Origin: an uncultured Collinsella sp.
GTDB lineage: Bacteria; Actinomycetota; Coriobacteriia; Coriobacteriales; Coriobacteriaceae
Assembly (NCBI GenBank): GCA_900541125.1
Contig: UQIK01000004.1
Span: forward strand, 1-64,000
Direction of reading: 5' to 3'
Length of the DNA stretch: 64,000 nt
Part shown: in pieces, positions 1 through 7,768 of the stretch
Position numbering within the stretch: the stretch's first letter is position 1
Layout: each line of letters starts with the position of its first letter
The notes under the pieces: generated by a model
Told to the model about the DNA's origin: nothing
Databases searched by the model: none
The model's input: only the letters and a program-made list of their open reading frames with translations
Made by a program: the position numbers and the translations under genes

Positions 1-1
1 G

Positions 2-55
2 GGTCAGCCCGTGGGAGGCCAGGGCGCCGCTGACCGGTGGACGGCACCGAGCCGT
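2..55 (+). other. Structured 3' end of an unidentified upstream transcript
   Basis: Positions 2-8 (GGTCAGC) pair perfectly with 29-35 (GCTGACC), and 41-45 (ACGGC) pairs with 51-55 (GCCGT). A strong terminator follows at once. This could be the 3' part of a structured RNA cut by the window edge, or the end of a protein whose frame stops at 66-68 (its last residues would read RHRAVRLN). Neither reading resembles RNase P RNA, SRP RNA or tmRNA as I know them, so no identity is given. Confidence 0.3.
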
Positions 56-71
56 ACGCTTGAACTGAGAA

Positions 72-100
72 GGGGGAGGCCTCGCGGCCTCCCCCTTTTT
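72..100 (+). terminator. Rho-independent terminator
   Basis: A perfect 9-bp GC stem (GGGGGAGGC at 72-80, GCCTCCCCC at 87-95) with a 6-nt loop is followed by five T. It ends the transcript entering from the left edge and isolates coaE. Confidence 0.9.
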
Positions 101-167
101 GCGTTGTTTACACGTTGTACTTTGGGACCTAGCTCCCCCGTATTCGCTCTTACTGTTTGGCTGTATT

Positions 168-198
168 TTGAGTTCTTCTAGTGTATTTGAGCGATAAT
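168..198 (+). promoter_or_regulatory. Candidate promoter of coaE
   Basis: TTGAGT (168-173) and GATAAT (193-198) resemble -35 and -10 boxes, but the 19-bp spacer is longer than ideal. It lies about 30 bp before the coaE start, after the upstream terminator. Confidence 0.4.
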
Positions 199-226
199 TA
201 CTCGCATTGGCGTTAGGGAGGGCTTG

Positions 227-868
227 ATGTTTACCGTGTTTGTCTTGGGCAATATTGCTTCGGGTAAGTCGACTGCCTGCCGCTATTTCGAATCTCGTGG
301 CGCTATGCTTATCGATCTGGATGAGCTTGCAAAATCGCTGTATGTGCCGGGCTCTGATATCGTCAATGCTCTCGCGGATGAATTCGGTTGGGACATTTTG
401 GATGAGGAAGGCGGCATTCGCCGCAGTATCCTCGCTTCTCGAGCTTTCGCTTCTCCTGATTCGGTCGCACGGCTCAATGGCATCGTGCATCCCGTTCTGA
501 TTGAACAGCTTTCGCTTAGGATTCTCGATCCGGTTTGTTGTACGGTTTCATCTCCCCGTTATCCTTTTGCGGTGGTCGAGGTTTCAGCTCCGACTGGTTT
601 TGAGGATGCATTTGGCTTGGCTGATGAAATTCTGGTCATTAGCGCCCCTTTGTCAGTTCGTCGCGAGCGCGCTATTCAACGTGGCATGGAGCCATCTGAT
701 TTCGATGCCCGTTCTGCTTGCCAGCCCGATGAATCTGCGCTGTGCAATCTCGCTACAACGGTGATTGATAATTCGGCAGCCGATAATTCGCTCTTTGAGC
801 AGCTTGACTCATGGCTTGCATGCCACGGGTTTATAGATACTCCGGATAAGGAGGAGGCCGATGCCTAA
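227..868 (+). CDS. coaE: Dephospho-CoA kinase
   Basis: Cytoplasmic enzyme that phosphorylates the 3'-hydroxyl of dephospho-CoA with ATP, the last step of coenzyme A synthesis. The protein of 213 residues opens with a P-loop (GNIASGKST, residues 8-16), then DLDELAK near residue 31 and the LNGIVHP segment typical of the family; its length is normal. A TTG at 224 is in frame, but the AGGGAGG ribosome site at 215-221 is spaced correctly only for ATG 227. The stop overlaps the start of the next gene by 8 bp, so the two are probably translationally coupled. The pairing with a lytic transglycosylase is positional and suggests no shared pathway. Confidence 0.9.
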   Translation: MFTVFVLGNIASGKSTACRYFESRGAMLIDLDELAKSLYVPGSDIVNALADEFGWDILDEEGGIRRSILASRAFASPDSVARLNGIVHPVLIEQLSLRILDPVCCTVSSPRYPFAVVEVSAPTGFEDAFGLADEILVISAPLSVRRERAIQRGMEPSDFDARSACQPDESALCNLATTVIDNSAADNSLFEQLDSWLACHGFIDTPDKEEADA

Positions 869-1442
869 GGCACGTTTCTTTACGTGGTATCGCGTGGCGC
901 CACTTGCCGTTGTGTTCGTCTTCGGCCTTATTTCGCTCGTCTACTCGTGTGCTCCTGCCGCTTTCTTTAAGCCGCTGTATCCGATTGACTACGAGGCGTA
1001 TGTAAAGCAATCCAGTATTTCGCATAATCTGGATCCGTATCTGGTGTGCGCTGTCATTAAGTCGGAATCGAATTGGGATCCCGAGGCCGAGTCGAATCAG
1101 GGTGCTCAGGGATTGATGCAGCTGATGCCCGAGACTGCCCAGGACATGATCGCCAAGGGCCTTGTCGACGGAGGGGAGTATTCGGTCGACAATCTTAACG
1201 ATCCGGCTACGAATATCGAGTTTGGCTGCGCATACCTCTCGTATCTTCTCGCCTATTTCAACGGGTCGACGGATAGTGCCATCGCCGCCTATAACGCCGG
1301 TATGGGCAATGTCGACGGATGGGCGCAGCAGAACACGTCACTCCATAATGCGATTACCTTCCCTGAAACTCAGGCTTATCTGATTCGCGTCAATAATGCC
1401 TGGGTTCGATATAAGACTCTCTATCCCGATCGGTTCGTATAG
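861..1442 (+). CDS. Membrane-anchored lytic transglycosylase (SLT domain)
   Basis: Predicted to cleave the glycan strands of peptidoglycan outside the membrane. Residues 10-29 form one hydrophobic N-terminal segment ending at Cys30 (signal anchor, or a weak lipobox-like end). The rest is a Slt70-type catalytic domain: IKSES with catalytic Glu69, GLMQLMPET at about 83-91, and YNAGMGNV further on, in the order usual for family 1 transglycosylases. At 193 residues it is essentially a bare catalytic domain with no LysM or other binding module. ATG 861 has the strong site GGAGGAGG just upstream and overlaps coaE by 8 bp. Confidence 0.85.
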   Translation: MPKARFFTWYRVAPLAVVFVFGLISLVYSCAPAAFFKPLYPIDYEAYVKQSSISHNLDPYLVCAVIKSESNWDPEAESNQGAQGLMQLMPETAQDMIAKGLVDGGEYSVDNLNDPATNIEFGCAYLSYLLAYFNGSTDSAIAAYNAGMGNVDGWAQQNTSLHNAITFPETQAYLIRVNNAWVRYKTLYPDRFV

Positions 1443-1462
1443 GACTAAGCCCACCGCCTGCG

Positions 1463-1468
1463 TATACT
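1463..1468 (+). promoter_or_regulatory. Candidate -10 box for uvrB
   Basis: TATACT stands 26 bp before the uvrB ATG. No convincing -35 box precedes it. If used, transcription would begin near 1475, which rules out the in-frame ATG at 1473. Confidence 0.35.
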
Positions 1469-1493
1469 GCAGATGTACGAGTTAGGAGTATCC

Positions 1494-3734
1494 ATGGCGG
1501 AATTTGAAGTAGAACGCGTTGGTGGTGAACTTAAGCGCTTTGGCGTTGAGGGCGCTGATGTGCCGTTTAAGGTCGTGTCTCCATACGAGCCCGCTGGTTC
1601 CCAGCCTAAGGCCATTGAGTCACTTGTGCGGGGCGTGAGGGACGGAGACCGCTATCAGGTTTTGCTGGGCGTGACTGGTTCGGGCAAGACCTTCACGATG
1701 GCAAAGACTATTGAGGCCCTGGGAAAGCCGACGCTGGTCATGGCCCCCAATAAAACGCTCGCTGCTCAGCTTGCGAGCGAGCTCAAAGAGTTCTTTCCCA
1801 ACAACGCTGTGGTCTACTTCGTCTCGTACTACGACTACTATCAGCCCGAGGCGTATGTGCCGCAAAGCGATACATATATCGAGAAAGACTCCTCGATTAA
1901 CGAAGAGGTCGAGATGCTGCGCCATCAGGCGACCGCGTCACTGCTCTCTCGACGTGATGTGATCGTTGTCGCATCGGTCTCGTGTATCTATGGCATTGGC
2001 TCTCCTGAGGACTATGCGGGTCTGGCTCCAAACGTCGACAAGAAGGTGCCGCTCGAGCGCGATGACTTTATCCATGCACTTATCGACATTCAATATGATC
2101 GCAATGACTATGACCTGGCACGTGGCACGTTCCGCGTGCGCGGCGATGTTGTTGACGTGTATCCGCCTTATGCCGAGCATCCGTTGCGGTTTGAGTTCTT
2201 TGGCGACGAGGTCGAGCTGATTGCCGAGATCGATGAGGTCACCGGTGAGATGCTTCGTGAGTACGAGGCCATTCCCGTATGGCCGGCATCGCACTACGTG
2301 ACCGAGAAGCCGAAGGTCAAGGCGGCTCTGAAATCGATCAGCGAAGAGTGCGAGAAGCGCGTGGCGGAGCTCAAGGCGACCGACAAGTTGCTCGAGGCGC
2401 AGCGTCTGCAGCAGCGTACCGATTATGATCTTGAGATGCTCGAGACGATGGGCTTTTGCAACGGCATCGAGAACTACTCGCGTCATCTGGACGGTCGCAA
2501 GCCGGGTGAGCCGCCGTTTACCCTAATCGATTACTTTCCCAAGGATATGCTCTGCATCATCGATGAGAGCCATGTGACGGTGCCGCAGATTCGCGGCATG
2601 CACGAAGGTGACCGCTCGCGTAAGGTGACGCTGGTGGAACACGGTTTTCGCCTGCCCTCGGCGCTCGATAACCGCCCGCTTCGTTTCGATGAGTTTGAGG
2701 CAAGGATCCCCCAGTTTATCTATGTTTCGGCCACGCCGGGCGACTACGAGCTGCGGGTGAGCCAAAACGACGTGGAGCAGATTATTCGTCCGACCGGCCT
2801 GCTCGACCCCAAGATTGACGTGCGTCCGGTTCGCGGTCAGATTGACGATCTTGAGGACGAGATTCGCGAGCGCGTTGCCCGCAAGGAGCGCGTGCTGGTG
2901 ACCACGTTGACCAAGCGCATGGCCGAGGACCTGACCGACCATCTGCTTGATGCGGGCATTAAGGTCAATTACATGCATTCTGATACGGCGACAATGGACC
3001 GTGTCGAGATCCTGCGAACGCTGCGCGAGGGCAAGATCGATGTTCTCGTTGGCATCAACCTGCTTCGCGAGGGCTTGGATCTCCCCGAGGTCTCACTGGT
3101 GGCAATTCTCGATGCCGATAAGGAAGGCTTCTTGCGCAACCGCCGTTCGCTGATTCAGACGATTGGCCGTGCGGCCCGTAACGCCGATGGTGAAGTCATC
3201 ATGTATGCAGACGTTGTGACCGATTCGATGAAAGAGGCCATCGAGGAGACGCAGCGCCGTCGCGAGATTCAGATGGCATATAACGAAGAACATGGCATTG
3301 TGCCCAAGACAGTGCGCAAGGCCATCAACGACATCTCAAGTTTTATTGCCGAGGCCGAAAAAACTGTGGGCTCCAAAGGACGCTCGAAGGGCGACTCTCT
3401 TGGCCATGGCGCATTCTATACGCCCGATGAGTCGGGCGAGGGCGGTGTGCCGGAAACGGTGGCGCCCGAGCAGACACTTGCGGAGCAGTTGGAAGAACTG
3501 CCGCATGACGAGCTTGTGCGGATCGTCGAAACCATGGAAGAGGATATGCGTAACGCTTCTGCCGCCATGGACTTTGAGGAGGCGGCGCGCCTGCGCGATG
3601 CCGTCGTTCAGATTCGGGCGATGCTCGAGGGTGCGTCTGAGGACGAGACGATCGAGCGCTTGCGTTTGCAGGCCCGCAAGGGTTCCACGTTCGCATCGGG
3701 CAGAAAACGCCAGGGTGCACGGTTTAAGAAATAG
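1494..3734 (+). CDS. uvrB: Excinuclease ABC subunit B
   Basis: Damage-verifying helicase-like ATPase of nucleotide excision repair: UvrA loads it on DNA and it then recruits UvrC. The 746-residue protein shows the Walker A motif GVTGSGKT (59-66), the aromatic beta-hairpin rich in Tyr (about 103-118) that inserts between strands, a DESH box, the helicase motif QTIGRAAR, and a C-terminal UVR helix pair (MDFEEAARLRD) that binds UvrC. All expected parts are present and the length is normal. An upstream in-frame ATG at 1473 is less likely because the AGGAG site at 1484-1488 fits ATG 1494. uvrA and uvrC lie 6 and 12 kb downstream on the same strand. Confidence 0.97.
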   Translation: MAEFEVERVGGELKRFGVEGADVPFKVVSPYEPAGSQPKAIESLVRGVRDGDRYQVLLGVTGSGKTFTMAKTIEALGKPTLVMAPNKTLAAQLASELKEFFPNNAVVYFVSYYDYYQPEAYVPQSDTYIEKDSSINEEVEMLRHQATASLLSRRDVIVVASVSCIYGIGSPEDYAGLAPNVDKKVPLERDDFIHALIDIQYDRNDYDLARGTFRVRGDVVDVYPPYAEHPLRFEFFGDEVELIAEIDEVTGEMLREYEAIPVWPASHYVTEKPKVKAALKSISEECEKRVAELKATDKLLEAQRLQQRTDYDLEMLETMGFCNGIENYSRHLDGRKPGEPPFTLIDYFPKDMLCIIDESHVTVPQIRGMHEGDRSRKVTLVEHGFRLPSALDNRPLRFDEFEARIPQFIYVSATPGDYELRVSQNDVEQIIRPTGLLDPKIDVRPVRGQIDDLEDEIRERVARKERVLVTTLTKRMAEDLTDHLLDAGIKVNYMHSDTATMDRVEILRTLREGKIDVLVGINLLREGLDLPEVSLVAILDADKEGFLRNRRSLIQTIGRAARNADGEVIMYADVVTDSMKEAIEETQRRREIQMAYNEEHGIVPKTVRKAINDISSFIAEAEKTVGSKGRSKGDSLGHGAFYTPDESGEGGVPETVAPEQTLAEQLEELPHDELVRIVETMEEDMRNASAAMDFEEAARLRDAVVQIRAMLEGASEDETIERLRLQARKGSTFASGRKRQGARFKK

Positions 3735-3740
3735 CGAACA

Positions 3741-3780
3741 GGCCCCGAGTTCCCTGTGGAGCTCGGGGCCTATGTCTTTT
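3741..3780 (+). terminator. Terminator after uvrB
   Basis: GGCCCCGAG (3741-3749) pairs with CTCGGGGCC (3762-3770), followed by a T-rich tail. It lies between uvrB and the convergent gene ending at 3800. Confidence 0.8.
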
Positions 3781-3799
3781 GCGCGCTGGAATTCGTGCG

Positions 3800-5440
3800 T
3801 TAGAGGTCTGCGATCAGGGCTTCGGCACAACGAATGCCGTCGGTGGCCGCGCTCATGATGCCGCCGGCATATCCAGCTCCCTCACCACAAGGGTAGAGGC
3901 CCGGGGTCGACACGGCATGGCACGTTCGGTCTCGGGTGACAGTGACCGGTGAGCTCGAACGAGTCTCCACGCCGGTAAGAACGGCATCGGGACGGTCGTA
4001 ACCTCGTAGCTTTTTTCCGAGTAGGGGAAGTCCCAGGCGGAGCGACTCGACGATATGCTGCGGCAGGGCTTCGTCAATTGCCGTCCAGGTCACACCGAGC
4101 GGATAGGTGGGCTTTACCTTTCCGGGCGCCTTGCTGGCGCGTTCTGCGAGGAAATCTCCGACGAGTTGTGCCGGTGCGTTCCAGTTGGAACCGCCCAGGC
4201 GATAGGCGGCCGCCTCGCAGGCACGTTGGAGCTCGATGCCGGCGAGCGGGTCATCGTTGGGAAGGTCCTCAGGCGTGACGTTAACGAGCAGGGCGGCGTT
4301 TGCGTTGCGTCCGTCGCGGGCATTGAGGCTGGCGCCGTTGACGCACAGGTGGCCCTGCTCGGAAGAGGCGGCGACAACCTGCCCGCCGGGGCACATGCAA
4401 AACGAGAACACGCTGCGGCCGTTGGGAAGATGGGCGACGAGCTTGTAGGGGGCTGCTCCGAGGGCAGGATGTCCCGCCAAGGCTCCATATTGGGCTCGGT
4501 CGATGTCGCGCTGCGGATGCTCGATGCGAACGCCCATGGCAAAGGTCTTTTGTGCGAGGGCCACGTTGTGGTCCTTAAGGAGCTCAAAAATATCGCGAGC
4601 AGAATGCCCGCAGGCGAGGATGAGGTGCTTTGTCTCGATTGGCTCGTAAGCGGCGTCTTGGGACGATTGGACATCAATACCGGTGATGGCGCCAGACGCG
4701 TCGATGTGAATGTCGACGAGCTTTGTTCGATAACGGACGATACCTCCGAGCTGCTCGATGCGCTGGGATATAGCGGTGACAACCGTGGGAAGGATGTCGG
4801 AGCCAATGTGCGGCTTGGCATCCCACAGAATATCGCGGGGCGCACCCGCCTCGACGAAGGTTTCGAGGATAAGGCGATGGGCGGGATTTTTTGTTCCCGT
4901 ATTGAGCTTGCCGTCCGAGAAAGTCCCCGCGCCGCCCAGACCAAACTGGATATTACTCTCGGGGTCGAGGATGCGCTCCTTTAGAAAGAGGTCGATCGCA
5001 TGCGAGCGGCGAAATGCCGGGTCGCCGCGCTCGATGAGCAAGGGCTTAAGACCTGCTTTGGCGAGCGTTAGCGCGGCGAAAAGGCCAGCGCATCCGGCGC
5101 CGACAACGACAGGGCGTTCTTGAGGTGCGTCGGAGACGGGGGTGGGGAATGAAGACCCATCGTCTTTTATCGCGCGTACGCGCGAGCGGTCACGCTCGGA
5201 AACGCTGTCGACCGCTTCTCGCTCGAGGTGGGGACTGGTCAGCTCAACACGAAAGCTCAGGATAAAATGGACGTCTCGTTTTTTGCGAGCGTCGATTGAC
5301 TTGCGGTGGAGCTCGATGGACTTGATCTCGGAGTCTTTGCAACGTAGGACGCGCTTGGCGACTCGCTTGCCAACAATGAGGCAGGCATTTTCATCGCCGG
5401 CTTCATCGAGCGACGCGTTGACTTGGGTGATTTCAATCAT
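3800..5440 (-). CDS. FAD-dependent dehydrogenase (COG2509 type)
   Basis: Flavoprotein of unknown substrate. After about 110 N-terminal residues that lack a known enzyme motif comes the dinucleotide-binding fold VVGAGCAGLFAALTLAKAGL with IERG at its end, then LNTGTKNP and a C-terminal GEGAGYAGGIMSAATDG that completes the FAD site. The two-part plan (an N-terminal domain before the Rossmann fold) is typical of the large uncharacterised bacterial FAD-dehydrogenase family. The chosen ATG at 5440 (MIEITQV) has AAGGAG upstream; the frame stays open 41 codons further but crosses a terminator-like hairpin. Expression probably continues from the mrp and BaiN-like genes, partly reduced by that hairpin. 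Confidence 0.8.
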   Translation of the reverse strand: MIEITQVNASLDEAGDENACLIVGKRVAKRVLRCKDSEIKSIELHRKSIDARKKRDVHFILSFRVELTSPHLEREAVDSVSERDRSRVRAIKDDGSSFPTPVSDAPQERPVVVGAGCAGLFAALTLAKAGLKPLLIERGDPAFRRSHAIDLFLKERILDPESNIQFGLGGAGTFSDGKLNTGTKNPAHRLILETFVEAGAPRDILWDAKPHIGSDILPTVVTAISQRIEQLGGIVRYRTKLVDIHIDASGAITGIDVQSSQDAAYEPIETKHLILACGHSARDIFELLKDHNVALAQKTFAMGVRIEHPQRDIDRAQYGALAGHPALGAAPYKLVAHLPNGRSVFSFCMCPGGQVVAASSEQGHLCVNGASLNARDGRNANAALLVNVTPEDLPNDDPLAGIELQRACEAAAYRLGGSNWNAPAQLVGDFLAERASKAPGKVKPTYPLGVTWTAIDEALPQHIVESLRLGLPLLGKKLRGYDRPDAVLTGVETRSSSPVTVTRDRTCHAVSTPGLYPCGEGAGYAGGIMSAATDGIRCAEALIADL

Positions 5441-5461
5441 CGAGGTCTCCTTAGAGGCAAG

Positions 5462-5490
5462 AAAGAGGCCGTCCGGTATCCCAGACGGCC
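5462..5490 (-). terminator. Intercistronic hairpin between the two flavoprotein genes
   Basis: Read on the minus strand, GGCCGTC (rc of 5484-5490) pairs with GACGGCC (rc of 5468-5474) and is followed by a T-rich run (TCTTTCTT). It ends only about 20 bp before the start of the next minus-strand gene, so it is either a leaky terminator or an attenuator. Confidence 0.6.
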
Positions 5491-5520
5491 CGAATGCGTT
5501 TTTGATTATAGACTGCGCGG

Positions 5521-6792
5521 CTACAGGCTGCTTGCAGCGCGAATGCCCGAGAGCCATGCCCACGCAAGGTTAAAGCCTCCGCAATCGGCGTCGATGTCGA
5601 GCGCTTCGCCGCAGACGTAAAGCGGGGTGTCGACAACGCTGCGCGCGCGTAGACTGGGTGTTGAGATGCTCTCGACAGATACGCCACCACGCGTGACCTG
5701 CGCCGAGCGCTCCTCGGCGGTTCCTTCGACGAGCAACTTAAAATGCTTGAGGATCGAGACCAGGTGGATGACATCGTTGGAGCCTGGATGGCACTGCTCG
5801 AACGCTGTGCAGACGACGCGGGAGAGTTGCGGGGCGAGCATGCCGTCGAGCCAACGGGGATCGCGGGGCGAAAAGCCGCCGAGCAGCTTAACGCGCCGGT
5901 TAAGCATATCGAGCAACTCGTCTTTAGAGAGGTCGGGGAAAACGTCGAGCAGGATCGTATCGCCGCGCTGGATACGACGGGAGAGGTTGAAGACAGCGAC
6001 GCCCGAGATACCGAAGGTTCGAAACAGGACTTCACCGTCTTCGTGCCAGAGCTCATTATGATTGCGGGCGAGCGTCAAGCGGGCGCGGACGCGCAGGCCG
6101 TCCAACGTCTTGAGTGCCGCCCGATCGCCGACGACCGTTGCCGATACGGGGCAGAGGATGGGGCGCAGCGAAGTGAGGGGGAGGCTAAACGTATCGGCGA
6201 TACCGGTGGGGTTGCCACCCGTGGCGATAATTACGGCATGTGCCTCCAGGGCCTCGTTCTTGCGAGGGACATCGGCGAGCGCTTTCCGAAGCGAGCGGAG
6301 CTCCGATTTTCGGTCGTCGTGCTTTTTTGCCTTGAGCGCCCGCGCTGGACGGTCTATTTGGAGTGTCCAGCCTTCGGAAGCTTTGTGCGCCGAGGCAACG
6401 TTGGCTCCGCAGATTAAGGTAATACCTAGGCGGTCGCAAACGTTGAGAAGCGCGTCGCGCACCGATTCGGCGCGAAGGGAGCGCGGGTATAGCCGGCCTT
6501 CCTCGGAGGTTGTCATGATGCCCAGCGAGGAGAAGAAACCCATAAGCTCTTGTTCGGGTTGGGGGCCCATGACAGATTCGACGAATGCGGGGTGGTTATA
6601 CCGCTGAGGATCAATCGATTCGTTGGAGAGGTTGCAGCGGCCGTTACCGGTCGCAAGGAGCTTTAGGCCGCAGGCGACATCGCGCTCAACGATGCAGACG
6701 CTTTTGCCAGCGCGTGCGGCCGTAATCGCGGCGGCGAGGCCTGAAGCCCCGCCGCCGATTACCAGGACGTCATAGAAGGCGCTCGTGTTCAC
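5521..6792 (-). CDS. HI0933/BaiN-type NAD(P)/FAD oxidoreductase
   Basis: Member of the aminoacetone-oxidase/HI0933 flavoprotein family (COG2081), which also contains BaiN of gut clostridia; the physiological substrate of most members is unknown. The N-terminus VLVIGGGASGLAAAITAARAG binds FAD, followed by the family signature KLLATGNGRCNLSN, and near the C-terminus a GEALDIDADCGGFNLAWAW segment closes the FAD site. Length (423) is normal. The GTG start at 6792 abuts the TAA stop of mrp directly, so translation is probably coupled. A role in bile-acid or other gut-substrate reduction is possible but is not shown by the sequence. Confidence 0.82.
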   Translation of the reverse strand: MNTSAFYDVLVIGGGASGLAAAITAARAGKSVCIVERDVACGLKLLATGNGRCNLSNESIDPQRYNHPAFVESVMGPQPEQELMGFFSSLGIMTTSEEGRLYPRSLRAESVRDALLNVCDRLGITLICGANVASAHKASEGWTLQIDRPARALKAKKHDDRKSELRSLRKALADVPRKNEALEAHAVIIATGGNPTGIADTFSLPLTSLRPILCPVSATVVGDRAALKTLDGLRVRARLTLARNHNELWHEDGEVLFRTFGISGVAVFNLSRRIQRGDTILLDVFPDLSKDELLDMLNRRVKLLGGFSPRDPRWLDGMLAPQLSRVVCTAFEQCHPGSNDVIHLVSILKHFKLLVEGTAEERSAQVTRGGVSVESISTPSLRARSVVDTPLYVCGEALDIDADCGGFNLAWAWLSGIRAASSL

Positions 6793-7623
6793 TTAGGCCT
6801 CGTCGGTCTCGTGCGGGGTAATAGCCTCGACGGCAGAGACTGCCTTGGGCAACATGCCATCGGGCAGCGCGGTCTCGACCTCGCCCTTATCGCAGGCCTC
6901 GGCGAGTGCCGGATTAATGGGAAGCGTGCCCAAGATGTCGAGGTTATAGCGCTCTGCGACCTCGGGGAGCTTGCTCTTGCCAAAGACCTCGATCTTCTTG
7001 CCGCAGTCGGGGCACTCAATATAGCTCATGTTCTCGACGATGCCCAGAATGGGGACGTTCATCTTCTCGGCCATGTTGACCGCCTTGGCGACGATCATCG
7101 AGACCAGATCCTGCGGGCTCGTGACGATGACGATGCCGTCGACGGGCAGTGACTGGAAGACGGTGAGTGCGACGTCGCCTGTTCCCGGAGGCATGTCGAC
7201 CAGCAGGTAGTCGATGGGGCCCCACGAGGTCTCGCTCCAGAACTGCCTGATGGCGCCTGCGATGACCGGACCGCGCCAAAGGACGGGGTCGGTCTCGTTT
7301 TGGAGCAGAAGGTTGGAGCTCATGACCTTGACGCCGTGCTCGGAGATTTCAGGCAGCATGAGGTTGCCAAGGGCATGGACGTGGCGTCCGCTCATACCGA
7401 ACATCTTGGGGATAGAGGGACCGGTGATGTCGGCATCGAGGACGCCGACCTTGTGGCCGTGACGGGCAAGCTCGGTGGCGATGGCACCGGTGACAAACGA
7501 CTTGCCGACACCGCCCTTGCCGGAAAGCACGGCGATGACGCGTTTGACCTCGGACAGCGTATTCTCCTCAAATTGCGACGGCGACGTTTGTCCGCCGGCG
7601 GCCTGTGCGTGCTCGCAACCCAT
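6793..7623 (-). CDS. mrp: Mrp/NBP35-type iron-sulfur carrier P-loop ATPase
   Basis: Cytosolic ATPase of the ParA/MinD superfamily that carries and delivers Fe-S clusters to apoproteins. Seen in the sequence: the deviant Walker A GKGGVGKS near residue 36, a DADITGPS motif, VDMPPGTGD, and near the C-terminus the CPDC pair (SYIECPDCGKKIEVFG) that binds a bridging cluster at the dimer interface. The N-terminal MGCEH resembles other Coriobacteria/Clostridia Mrp proteins. Start ATG 7623 has AAGGAG at ideal spacing; an upstream ATG at 7680 overlaps the probable promoter. Adjacent flavoproteins fit a redox-cofactor context but no shared pathway is proven. Confidence 0.88.
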   Translation of the reverse strand: MGCEHAQAAGGQTSPSQFEENTLSEVKRVIAVLSGKGGVGKSFVTGAIATELARHGHKVGVLDADITGPSIPKMFGMSGRHVHALGNLMLPEISEHGVKVMSSNLLLQNETDPVLWRGPVIAGAIRQFWSETSWGPIDYLLVDMPPGTGDVALTVFQSLPVDGIVIVTSPQDLVSMIVAKAVNMAEKMNVPILGIVENMSYIECPDCGKKIEVFGKSKLPEVAERYNLDILGTLPINPALAEACDKGEVETALPDGMLPKAVSAVEAITPHETDEA

Positions 7624-7678
7624 GTATGACTCCTTTGTATATGTTGGGGCCGGGGCCCCGCGATGTGACACGAGCGTC

Positions 7679-7684
7679 ATTGTA
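7679..7684 (-). promoter_or_regulatory. Candidate -10 box for mrp
   Basis: TACAAT on the minus strand lies about 56 bp before the mrp start; the -35 region reads only TGACTC. It is the best promoter candidate in the 145-bp gap between mrp and the sulfatase gene. Confidence 0.4.
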
Positions 7685-7768
7685 CCCTCGTTTGCGAGCG
7701 GGAGTCATTTGCGATGCATTTGGGCCGAACGTGCTTGCAATACGATGGGCCCAAGCGAATGGGTGGGC

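Noticed and set aside
2..68. RNase P RNA, SRP RNA or tmRNA at the left edge
   Set aside because: The conserved 3' signatures of each are missing in the visible bases.
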